From: Verrucomicrobiales bacterium
GTDB lineage: Bacteria; Verrucomicrobiota; Verrucomicrobiia; Verrucomicrobiales; Akkermansiaceae
Direction: 5' to 3'
DNA: 25,271 nucleotides
Assembly: GCA_003527555.1 (NCBI GenBank)
Contig: DPWT01000025.1
Coordinates: 1 to 25,271, forward strand
The position numbers and the translations under genes were made by a program. Positions 19,015 through 25,271 of the stretch are shown one piece after another (positions within the stretch are counted from its first letter, which is position 1; each line of letters starts with the position of its first letter). The notes below the pieces were generated by a model. It saw nothing but the letters and a program-made list of their open reading frames with translations, ran no database searches and was not told the DNA's origin.

Positions 19015-19866
19015 ATGATCAAATCTAGCACCATTCTCTCGTTATACATCTCCATGTGCTGTTGGCTCATGGGATCCATTAGCTATGCACAATCGACCGG
19101 TCGCGATGTCACCCCACAGCGAATTACACCTCGTATCAGCACCCCCACCGCTCCAGCCAACCCCTTCAAAGCAATACAATACCAGTGGAAAAAAAATATC
19201 ACGGCAACCGTATTCTGGATCGGTGAAAAACCAACCGCCAATAACCCTACACCCAACCATGCCAGCTCATGGGACACAGCCTGGCAACATAATTACGGTG
19301 GCTATGACAATCCAGATCCGTCAATGCGAGTCAACTATCGTCCAAAAACATTCAAACCCCAACTAAATCCATTTTACGTTGCCCTGCCCTACAATGATCT
19401 AATCAATCATCGCAAACATAAACCAGAGGCCGCACGCGTAATCCCATGGTGGAATCGCAGACTAGATAAACGTCACGGAAAAACATCTTGTAAAGGCCGT
19501 TGGGTTCAAATTGTCTGTGGCAAACGAGTCTGCTACGCTCAGTGGGAGGATTGCGGACCTTTCACCACTAACGACTGGCAATATGTTTTTGGTAATAAAC
19601 GCCCAAAAAATACCAAGAACAAAGGTGCTGGAATCGATCTCTCACCATCTGTAAGGGACTATCTCGGCATGAAAAATATGGGGACTGTCCATTGGCGTTT
19701 CATCGATTTTTCACGCATTCCACGCGGACCATGGTCTTACTACGGAAGTAACAATCCGTTCGTAAACCCTAGGCTCGATCCCGAACGAAAAGCACGCGAA
19801 GATTATATGATCTACCTAAGAAAGCTACGCGATGAGGCATATAGAACGAAAAATAACCGCCAATAA
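19015..19866 (+). CDS. secreted protein with probable double-psi beta-barrel (RlpA/expansin-like) domain
   Basis: This 283-residue protein has a signal peptide (cleavage near SYAQ, residue 26) and a proline/threonine-rich stretch. The domain from about residue 60 to 240 includes ATVFWIGE, NPFYVALPYND, CKGRWVQI, CYAQWEDCGPF, DWQYVFG and GAGIDLSPSVRDYLGM. Asp208 in GIDLSP is at a place where double-psi barrels (RlpA, barwin/expansin) often carry an active Asp. Four cysteines (159, 168, 173, 180) cluster in the core and could form disulfides. I recognise the pattern from uncharacterised bacterial secreted proteins; a role in binding or cleaving cell-wall or plant-like glycans is an inference from fold only. 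Confidence 0.68.
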   Translation: MIKSSTILSLYISMCCWLMGSISYAQSTGRDVTPQRITPRISTPTAPANPFKAIQYQWKKNITATVFWIGEKPTANNPTPNHASSWDTAWQHNYGGYDNPDPSMRVNYRPKTFKPQLNPFYVALPYNDLINHRKHKPEAARVIPWWNRRLDKRHGKTSCKGRWVQIVCGKRVCYAQWEDCGPFTTNDWQYVFGNKRPKNTKNKGAGIDLSPSVRDYLGMKNMGTVHWRFIDFSRIPRGPWSYYGSNNPFVNPRLDPERKAREDYMIYLRKLRDEAYRTKNNRQ

Positions 19867-19972
19867 CGACTTTAGTGCCAATATTCTCTTATTTTTAAGA
19901 AAAGATCGCTTGCCTTTTCTGCCCCCGCACCTTACCTCATCCGCGCACCACGTTTCTACGTTTGGCACCTGT

Positions 19973-20060
19973 GCGCGGGTGGCGGAATTGGTAGACGCGC
20001 TAGACTAAGGATCTAGTCCGAGTTAATCGGGTGCGGGTTCGATTCCCGCCTCGCGCACCA
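19973..20060 (+). tRNA. tRNA-Leu, anticodon AAG
   Basis: The cloverleaf is complete. The acceptor stem is GCGCGGG (19973-19979) with CTCGCGC (20050-20056), discriminator A20057 and encoded CCA (20058-20060). The D stem is GCG/CGC (19982-19984, 19996-19998). The anticodon stem CTAGA/TCTAG flanks the loop CTAAGGA, giving anticodon AAG at 20007-20009. The long variable arm (CCGA/TCGG, 20018-20030) is typical of class II tRNAs, and the T arm GCGGG-TTCGATT-CCCGC is normal. AAG reads CUU and, if A34 is deaminated to inosine, also CUC and CUA. Most bacteria use GAG here, so A34 is notable. A terminator follows at 20067. Confidence 0.95.
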
Positions 20061-20066
20061 TAAATT

Positions 20067-20101
20067 GCTCCTCTTCTCCAAGCGAGAATGGGAGCTTTTT
20101 T
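20067..20101 (+). terminator. intrinsic terminator after tRNA-Leu
   Basis: The stem GCTCC (20067-20071) pairs with GGAGC (20091-20095), an inner helix TTCTC/GAGAA (20074-20078, 20084-20088) continues it across a small internal loop, and a run of six T follows. It begins six bases after the tRNA CCA end. Confidence 0.85.
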
Positions 20102-20186
20102 GTGTTCATCATTACACACATTTATATTAAATAGCACCTGCAACATTACCAATCGCTCTCATCGTAATAACTAGACCTCATACATC

Positions 20187-20831
20187 ATGTTCCCTGAAGC
20201 CATTCTCAACCGTCTAGCCAACTGCAAAGTTGTCGCTGGATTCTCCGTCGATCATATCGACGATGCCGTCCCGCTTGCCAATGCTCTGCTAGCAGGCGGT
20301 ATTGATGTCATCGAACTCACCCTGCGCACCGAGGCAGGCATAGATGCTACCCGTGCAATTAGCACGGAGGTGCCAGAAATACTGGTGGGAGTGGGCACAA
20401 TCCTCGCGCCAGAGCAAGCCGTTCAAGTCAAGGAGGCTGGCGCTCATTTTGGAGTGTCTCCCGGTCTGAATCCTCGCGTAATTAAAGCCGCCAAGGCAGT
20501 GGAGTTGCCCTTTGCCCCAGGTATTGCAACACCCTCAGATATTGAAGCAGCCATTGAACTCAACTGCCGCTTTGTGAAGTATTTTCCGGCCGCTGCGCTT
20601 GGTGGCGTCGCCTATCTTCGCAGCATGTCAGCACCATACGCCCACCTCGGCATCCAGTATTTTCCTTTGGGTGGTCTTAACGCCGCCAATATGAACGAAT
20701 ATTTGGCTGAACCAAATATCCCTGCCATAGGTGGATCATGGATCGTTCAAAAAGATCTCGTTAAAAACAAAGATTGGGCAGCAATCACCACCCGTGCCCA
20801 AGAGGTTGTCCTCCATGCTAATGGTTCCTAA
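20187..20831 (+). CDS. eda: KDPG/KHG aldolase (2-dehydro-3-deoxyphosphogluconate aldolase)
   Basis: This class I aldolase cleaves 2-keto-3-deoxy-6-phosphogluconate to pyruvate and glyceraldehyde-3-phosphate, and often also 4-hydroxy-2-oxoglutarate. It works in the Entner-Doudoroff pathway or in uronate breakdown. The 214-residue length is normal. Key residues are visible: Glu43 in VIELTLRT with Arg47, the GVGTIL strand, SPGLNPRVIKAA, PFAPGIATPSD, and the Schiff-base Lys131 in FVKYFPAA, followed by PLGGLN and GGSWIV. The usual partner gene edd is not adjacent, so it may serve sugar-acid catabolism. The 178-base gap downstream holds a possible promoter and a leader hairpin of the next gene. Confidence 0.92.
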   Translation: MFPEAILNRLANCKVVAGFSVDHIDDAVPLANALLAGGIDVIELTLRTEAGIDATRAISTEVPEILVGVGTILAPEQAVQVKEAGAHFGVSPGLNPRVIKAAKAVELPFAPGIATPSDIEAAIELNCRFVKYFPAAALGGVAYLRSMSAPYAHLGIQYFPLGGLNAANMNEYLAEPNIPAIGGSWIVQKDLVKNKDWAAITTRAQEVVLHANGS

Positions 20832-20890
20832 AGCATCCTCGTAGAGCATTTTTTTACAAACTCGATAGTCTCAGATGCTGCAAAAATAAA

Positions 20891-20931
20891 CTGACAATAG
20901 ATTTGACAGTTTTTAGATTTAATGGTAAATC
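20891..20931 (+). promoter_or_regulatory. possible sigma-70 promoter of the PEP-CTERM gene
   Basis: Two overlapping candidates are seen. One is TTGACA (20903-20908) with a 17-base gap to a poor TAAATC (20926-20931). The other is CTGACA (20891-20896) with a 17-base gap to TAGATT (20914-20919). Either would place the start of transcription about 70-90 bases before the ATG at 21010. Verrucomicrobial promoter consensus is not known to me in detail, so this is tentative. Confidence 0.35.
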
Positions 20932-20948
20932 GTTTTATCAGACAGCGG

Positions 20949-20973
20949 GTTGTCTCTCATTTTAGAGAGCAAC
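20949..20973 (+). promoter_or_regulatory. stem-loop in the 5' leader of the PEP-CTERM gene
   Basis: GTTG (20949-20952) and CTCTC (20954-20958) pair with GAGAG (20965-20969) and CAAC (20970-20973) around a six-base loop, with one bulged T. There is no following T run, so it is not a terminator. It could stabilise or regulate the transcript leader. A purine-rich stretch at about 20981-20988 lies too far from the ATG to be a normal ribosome binding site. Confidence 0.4.
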
Positions 20974-21009
20974 GCATAACCAAAGGAAAACATAAACAAT
21001 ACAAACAAT

Positions 21010-21786
21010 ATGAAATACATACGTCCAAATATGGCATTAACATGTGCCACAATCCCACTACTTCTGGCCATGCCGGCATCAGCCGCGATCACAACGAGTT
21101 TCAATGTAGACCTTAGCCCCGACGCTCAGAATTTTGCTGTCAACTCCACTGATGCATTTCAACTCGATTACTCGATCGGCGGCACGGGTATCGTGTCATT
21201 GAACGCAGTAGCGTCGACAGGCGGTCCCGCGAGATGGGATCAAATTGACAACGCGAGCGCCGGAACTACAGCATCGGTGGCTTTGTTTAATACTTCTTTC
21301 ACTCTAACATACTCAGGAACAGCGAATGCTCTACTTGCTTACAACCCCAACTACGGCAACGCCGGAACTGGCGCTGTTTTGTCAACTCAAGGGCAGTCTA
21401 ATTCGAACGTCTTGGAAAATGGTGAGTCCATCACATTCACTGTCAGTGGTACTGCGACTGCAGTCCCGGGTTTCTCCTTGGACTTGAATAGCTTCTCCTA
21501 TGACCTCCGTCTTGCTAATGGTGGATCTTCTTTCGGCGTTCAAGACACGAGTAACAATGTGGTCGAACAGCTCATCCCGAACACATCGCTTTTCGGCACT
21601 ATTGATGGCACCGGAATCTCCCTGGGAGCTGGTGAAGCCATGACCTTCCGCACGATTGCCGGCAACGCAGGTGGAGCAGGATTGACAGGATTTGAATTTG
21701 ATGTATCGGCTGTCCCCGAGCCTTCATCCACAGCCCTCCTTGGTATGACTGGAATGCTTGCACTTCTTCGCCGCCGTCGCGGTTAA
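21010..21786 (+). CDS. PEP-CTERM sorting-domain surface protein
   Basis: This is a 258-residue exported protein. The signal peptide runs to about residue 25 (LLLAMPASA), then a beta-rich Gly/Ser/Thr/Asn-dominated domain fills residues 27-232. The end is a classic PEP-CTERM tail: VPEPSS (235-240), a hydrophobic helix TALLGMTGMLALL, and RRRRG. Such tails are recognised by exosortase-type transpeptidases, and the proteins usually become surface or extracellular-matrix components; no exosortase gene is in the window. The beta-rich domain is homologous to two modules of the next protein (for example LDYSIGGTGIVSLNA, LFNTSFTLT, GFEFDV). The gene ends before a strong terminator, so it is transcribed separately from the sulfatase. 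Its ligand is unknown. Confidence 0.88.
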   Translation: MKYIRPNMALTCATIPLLLAMPASAAITTSFNVDLSPDAQNFAVNSTDAFQLDYSIGGTGIVSLNAVASTGGPARWDQIDNASAGTTASVALFNTSFTLTYSGTANALLAYNPNYGNAGTGAVLSTQGQSNSNVLENGESITFTVSGTATAVPGFSLDLNSFSYDLRLANGGSSFGVQDTSNNVVEQLIPNTSLFGTIDGTGISLGAGEAMTFRTIAGNAGGAGLTGFEFDVSAVPEPSSTALLGMTGMLALLRRRRG

Positions 21787-21831
21787 TTTACCGTACCGAC
21801 AAGGGGCTTTAAACCAAGCCATCCTTTTACG

Positions 21832-21864
21832 GCTCCCGTCCGGCAACAGACGGGAGCTTTTTTT
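21832..21864 (+). terminator. intrinsic terminator after the PEP-CTERM gene
   Basis: A perfect nine-base stem, GCTCCCGTC (21832-21840) with GACGGGAGC (21849-21857), an eight-base loop and seven T residues (21858-21864). It lies 24 bases before the next gene's ATG, so that gene needs readthrough or a promoter inside or very near the terminator. Confidence 0.93.
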
Positions 21865-21887
21865 GCCAAAAATCTTTTACCATTAAG

Positions 21888-24800
21888 ATGAAATTGCTCA
21901 ATCCGAAGCTCCTCCGAACCGCTACCCATATGTTTAGCGGGGCTTGCTGGCTCACCATAGCCGCACCCGCATTCTCAGCGGTAGAAGTAGACTTCGCGCA
22001 TTCCTATACAAGTGGCGGTAGCGCTACCCAGAATACCGGTGACATTACACTTGCCTTTACGGTCGATGGTTCGGGTAATGTCACCCTTGATGCATCTTCT
22101 GCCGACACCGATCCAGCCGCCTACGTCAATGAGTTTGATGGCTCAGTTGGCACGGTAAGCGACACTGCCATGTGGGGTCAGAGTTTCACCATTGTGCTTT
22201 CTTCCACCGGTGCAGGCAATTTACGGATCGACAACACCGGCAGTGGGCTCGCCGTTCAAGGCGGCAATTCCCAACTCATTGATGCCACTCCAGCCGCAGT
22301 TAACGAAGTGATCACTGCGACGGTTACAGCTTCGGGAACTCAGTTTAATCTCTCGGGTGTCGATTATGCCAAGCTGTCAGGCGGCATCGGTATGAACGTC
22401 TCAGGCACCACCTACACTCTCACCGGCAGCAGCGGTTCAGCCGATGTTTCGGCTCAAGGTGTGACTGGTAACTTCACCATCGCTTCGACCAGCAGTGCGG
22501 CTGGTCAAGGATTCGTAATCAGTGGATTTAGTTTTGATCTAACTGGTTCACTATCCGCCTCTAATGTAGTGGTAAGTTTTGCTAACAGCGGAACCGGCTT
22601 TGGAGATCCTACGGATGCCCGCACTATTCCGTGGGTGCCTTCGGGTGGCGCCGCTTACGCCATTACCCTAGACTTCTCGATTGATGGAGCCGGCGTGGTA
22701 TCTCTTGATGCTTCCACCACCGCCACGGAGCCTTTATTCCAGAATATGGTAGCCGAATGGGATAATGCCTCAGTCGGCTCAGTGGCTGATCCTGCTTTGT
22801 TAAATCAATCCTTTACTTTAACAGGAACAAGAGCTGGTGGGGTAGGTGGTCTAACCATCACCGAAAACAATGGCGGAGGCATCGGCGTGCAGGGTGAAAA
22901 CTCGAACCGGGTTGATGGCTTAAACTACGGCGCAGGCGGCACGACTTCCACTCCCGAAACACTGACATGGACGTTGAGTGCCCCTGTGGGAATCATCCTA
23001 AATTTGGTCGATTGGTCACATGCGGACGGTGCCAACGGCGACATTCAGGTTTCAGATGGAACCACAGATAGCAACTTCCTTAACCTATCAGGAACGTCTG
23101 GAAGCAATACCTTGACCAGCCTGACCCTCTCCAATGGCGACTCGTTGAACTTTCGGGAAATTCCTGGTGTTGGCCTGACTACTGGCGCAGCGATTGGTGG
23201 CTTCACCTTTGCGATCGCTGCTCCTCCTGTTTTCGATAACGACTCAGGCGATAACCTCTGGACCACGGCATCGAACTGGAAATCCAACGTTCTCCCGACC
23301 GCCCCAAACGATGCTATCATCGATGGCTTCGATGTGATTCTGAACAGTCCAGTGGCAAGCGGACCAGCGGCGCTGAAGATTTCAGACGGTTCCTTAACTA
23401 TTCGTGACACGGGCACTATTTCGATAGCATCCATGAACATTGGAAATAATCTGGAAACGCCCATCGAACTAATTCTCGAAGGCTCAACGGCCTCCCTAAG
23501 TCACACCGGCAGCGGAGTGTTCACAGTCGGAAGCGCTTCCTCCGTCATTACTATCCCCGACAACGGTGGCAGTAGTCCCCTCGAACTAGACAACGGCGAA
23601 CTAGTGCTAGAAATCGGCTACCAGTGGATTCTTGACGGTAGTGACTACACAGGAACCTACACTATCGGGGACCAATTTGTGCTCGCCAATTTTGGCACCC
23701 TGATTGGACCTAGTTTCGGCAGCGGTAACGAAGACGGTTTTTCCGATACCGCCGGCTTCAGAACACGCAATTTCGACCTGCCAGCGAACCGCAAACTGCA
23801 ATTGGTAAAAACGGCAAGTTCCATCTACTACGAAGTGGTCGCACAGACCGCTGCCACCGGGCCTAACATCATCATCATCAATGTCGATGATATGGCAGGC
23901 GGTCAGCATTTCAATTTCGAGGGACGCGACTGCATCACGCCGACTCTTGACACGCTGGTATCCAGCGGGCTTCGCTTCACCTCGGCCTCCGCCGCCTCGA
24001 CGGTATGCGGACCATCGCGCTACGCGCTCCTGACCAGCCGCTGGGCATCGCGCAATACCAGCGCGCAATTTATCGCCCACTATCCGCTCGGAACGCTGGG
24101 TCGTTTTGCCGTGGCCGACACCGAGCTTGAGTCCGACAATCAGAACCTCGGTGCTTGGCTGCAGCAGGCGGGTTACCGCACCGGCATGGTCGGCAAGGGA
24201 CACTTCACAGACGACGATCTGAACCAGACCACCAACTGGTCGGTTAAGGGACTGCTGACTTATCCCTCGAACGCCGATCCTAAGACTGACGCCACCACTA
24301 ACGCGAAGATGCAACACAACCACCGCGTCCTTTGCCAGCGTATGCGCGCCTTTGGTTTTGATTACGTCTCCAGCTACTACAAAGCGAACCTCGCAGAACT
24401 CCGCAACGATGCGCTCAACGTGCACAACCAGGAATGGATCACCAAGGGTGCTCTCGACTTCATCGAGGAAAACCACGACGAGCGGTTTTTCCTCTACATG
24501 GCACCAACTATCAACCATGGGCCGGTGCGCAACGACCTCAGCAAGACACTCGGTGCAGACAATAGCTACACCAGTGCCGGCTACCTCCCGAACGAGGACT
24601 ACTCGTTCATGCCCACACGTCAGGCCATCATTAACGAGGTGAACAATGGGGGCAAAGAACTGATTTCAGCCCGTGAAACTTGGCTAGATTACTCGGTCCA
24701 AGCTATCGTCAATAAACTGACTACACACGGCATCCGGAATGACACGCTGATCATTTTCACCTCCGACCACGGCGAGAAGGATCTAAATTCGACTCGTTCT

Positions 24801-25148
24801 GGACAGGGGCCAGTGGTCTGGGGGAAATCCTCGCTCTACGACCTCGGCATGAGGGTGCCGTTAGTGATGAACTGGCCGAATGGCATCACCTCACCGGGGC
24901 GCAGTTATGATGAAATTGTTAGTCACGTCGATATCGCTCCTACCCTGCTCGCGCTGACCGGTGCATCGAGCTTGCCGACCCGTCTGGTCGACGGCGTAAG
25001 CCTGGTATCGATAATCAACGGCGGCAGCACTGCAGTTCGCCAAGACCTTTTTGCCGAGGTCGGCTACGCCCGCGCCGTCCGCACCAAGGACCGCAAGTAC
25101 ATTGCCGTGCGCTATACTCCTAGTGTCTACACCCAGATTAGCAGGTGA
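21888..25148 (+). CDS. secreted multidomain sulfatase with two beta-rich N-terminal modules
   Basis: The protein has 1086 residues. A signal peptide (to about residue 31) leads into two homologous beta-rich modules (residues 32-218 and 226-444) that also match the PEP-CTERM protein upstream. Next is an autotransporter/PEP-CTERM-style stretch (DNLWTTASNWKSNVLPTAPND, from 455) and more beta structure to about 655. The sulfatase domain follows: metal-binding IINVDDMAGG (Asp667, Asp668), the formylglycine site CGPSR (Cys707-Arg711), GKGHF (Lys770, His772), INHGP (His877), TSDHGEKD (Asp960, His961) and LGMRVPLVMNWP. It would need a formylglycine-generating enzyme, and probably removes sulfate from an extracellular polysaccharide; iduronate-sulfatase-like relatives are the best match. 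The frame ends just after RKYIAVRYTPSV, without the usual LYDL...DP.E C-terminal region, so the 3' end may be truncated. Confidence 0.85.
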   Translation: MKLLNPKLLRTATHMFSGACWLTIAAPAFSAVEVDFAHSYTSGGSATQNTGDITLAFTVDGSGNVTLDASSADTDPAAYVNEFDGSVGTVSDTAMWGQSFTIVLSSTGAGNLRIDNTGSGLAVQGGNSQLIDATPAAVNEVITATVTASGTQFNLSGVDYAKLSGGIGMNVSGTTYTLTGSSGSADVSAQGVTGNFTIASTSSAAGQGFVISGFSFDLTGSLSASNVVVSFANSGTGFGDPTDARTIPWVPSGGAAYAITLDFSIDGAGVVSLDASTTATEPLFQNMVAEWDNASVGSVADPALLNQSFTLTGTRAGGVGGLTITENNGGGIGVQGENSNRVDGLNYGAGGTTSTPETLTWTLSAPVGIILNLVDWSHADGANGDIQVSDGTTDSNFLNLSGTSGSNTLTSLTLSNGDSLNFREIPGVGLTTGAAIGGFTFAIAAPPVFDNDSGDNLWTTASNWKSNVLPTAPNDAIIDGFDVILNSPVASGPAALKISDGSLTIRDTGTISIASMNIGNNLETPIELILEGSTASLSHTGSGVFTVGSASSVITIPDNGGSSPLELDNGELVLEIGYQWILDGSDYTGTYTIGDQFVLANFGTLIGPSFGSGNEDGFSDTAGFRTRNFDLPANRKLQLVKTASSIYYEVVAQTAATGPNIIIINVDDMAGGQHFNFEGRDCITPTLDTLVSSGLRFTSASAASTVCGPSRYALLTSRWASRNTSAQFIAHYPLGTLGRFAVADTELESDNQNLGAWLQQAGYRTGMVGKGHFTDDDLNQTTNWSVKGLLTYPSNADPKTDATTNAKMQHNHRVLCQRMRAFGFDYVSSYYKANLAELRNDALNVHNQEWITKGALDFIEENHDERFFLYMAPTINHGPVRNDLSKTLGADNSYTSAGYLPNEDYSFMPTRQAIINEVNNGGKELISARETWLDYSVQAIVNKLTTHGIRNDTLIIFTSDHGEKDLNSTRSGQGPVVWGKSSLYDLGMRVPLVMNWPNGITSPGRSYDEIVSHVDIAPTLLALTGASSLPTRLVDGVSLVSIINGGSTAVRQDLFAEVGYARAVRTKDRKYIAVRYTPSVYTQISR

Positions 25149-25271
25149 TTGTAATGGTTCAGACCGATAGTGGCTGCGTAGTCTCCAGCTACATGATGTT
25201 GGAGCATTCGCCGAACGTGGAAATCGGTAACAAGGTCACCATTCATGACAATTAGTGGGTGTGCTGGTTGT
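25149..25271. other. sequence downstream of the sulfatase stop
   Basis: None of the three forward frames here restores a sulfatase C-terminus. The only short open frame is 25154-25255 (33 codons, starting MVQTDSGCVV and ending NKVTIHDN), which I do not recognise and which is too short to call a gene. The window ends here, so whether this belongs to a disrupted gene, a mobile element or a new gene cannot be decided. Confidence 0.3.

Noticed and set aside
19910..19938. Possible tRNA promoter (TTGCCT, 17 bases, TACCTC)
   Set aside because: Both boxes match the sigma-70 consensus poorly; kept only as a consideration for the leader hairpin.
20815..20860. Possible terminator after eda (ATGCT paired with either of two AGCAT, then a T run)
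   Set aside because: The stem is only five pairs with a long loop and partly within the coding end, too weak to call.
23607..24518. 303-codon open frame on the minus strand inside the sulfatase
   Set aside because: It is antisense to a clear sulfatase with active-site motifs; long antisense frames are common in GC-richer coding DNA, and its translation shows no recognisable domain.
25154..25255. 33-codon open frame after the sulfatase stop
   Set aside because: It is too short, has no recognised domain and lies at the window edge; recorded only as part of the downstream region.

Overview
The window reads as chromosomal DNA from a Verrucomicrobiota bacterium, most likely an aquatic member of Verrucomicrobiales (Rubritalea-like). 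This is inferred from three things: a short PEP-CTERM sorting tail (VPEPSS, a hydrophobic stretch, then RRRRG), a secreted sulfatase with a long beta-rich leader, and small hypothetical families I associate with that phylum. No sequence search was possible. The genes are mostly core metabolism and cell-envelope housekeeping. There is no transposase, integrase, CRISPR array, rRNA or phage module, and no gene-free stretch exceeds 300 bases.

Layout. 1-5108: the 3' part of a TPR-plus-thioredoxin-fold protein, a rhomboid protease, a PduO-type cobalamin adenosyltransferase (minus strand, ending convergently with the rhomboid on a shared CTAG), a TAT/lipoprotein sugar-isomerase-like TIM barrel, and QueE (7-deazaguanine synthesis). 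5162-9387: a small membrane protein, two tandem PilT-type retraction ATPases, a DUF4230 membrane protein on the minus strand, and an acidic-tailed hypothetical protein. 9399-13388: DusB tRNA-dihydrouridine synthase, then, on the minus strand, a DUF502 membrane protein and the PBP2 transpeptidase with an unusual repeated acidic tail. 13484-16671: a secreted alpha/beta hydrolase, then a TPP riboswitch with an intrinsic terminator controlling thiC. 16802-19866: an SSB-like DUF3127 protein, L-aspartate oxidase NadB, and a secreted double-psi-barrel-like protein. 19973-20831: a tRNA-Leu with the unusual anticodon AAG and its terminator, then KDPG/KHG aldolase. 21010-25148: a PEP-CTERM surface protein followed by a 1086-residue secreted multidomain sulfatase.

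How the genes work together. Several supply cofactors or modified nucleosides: thiamin (thiC), NAD (nadB), the queuosine precursor (queE), adenosylcobalamin (PduO-type enzyme) and dihydrouridine (dusB). The pilT pair serves type IV pilus retraction, and PBP2 with the DUF502 protein belongs to the envelope. The most distinctive part is 21010-25148. The PEP-CTERM protein contains one copy, and the neighbouring sulfatase two copies, of the same roughly 200-residue beta-rich module. This points to a duplicated, apparently undescribed extracellular domain that links a surface-sorted protein to a polysaccharide-desulfating enzyme. The sulfatase reading frame ends before the usual C-terminal sulfatase sequence, so it may be truncated.
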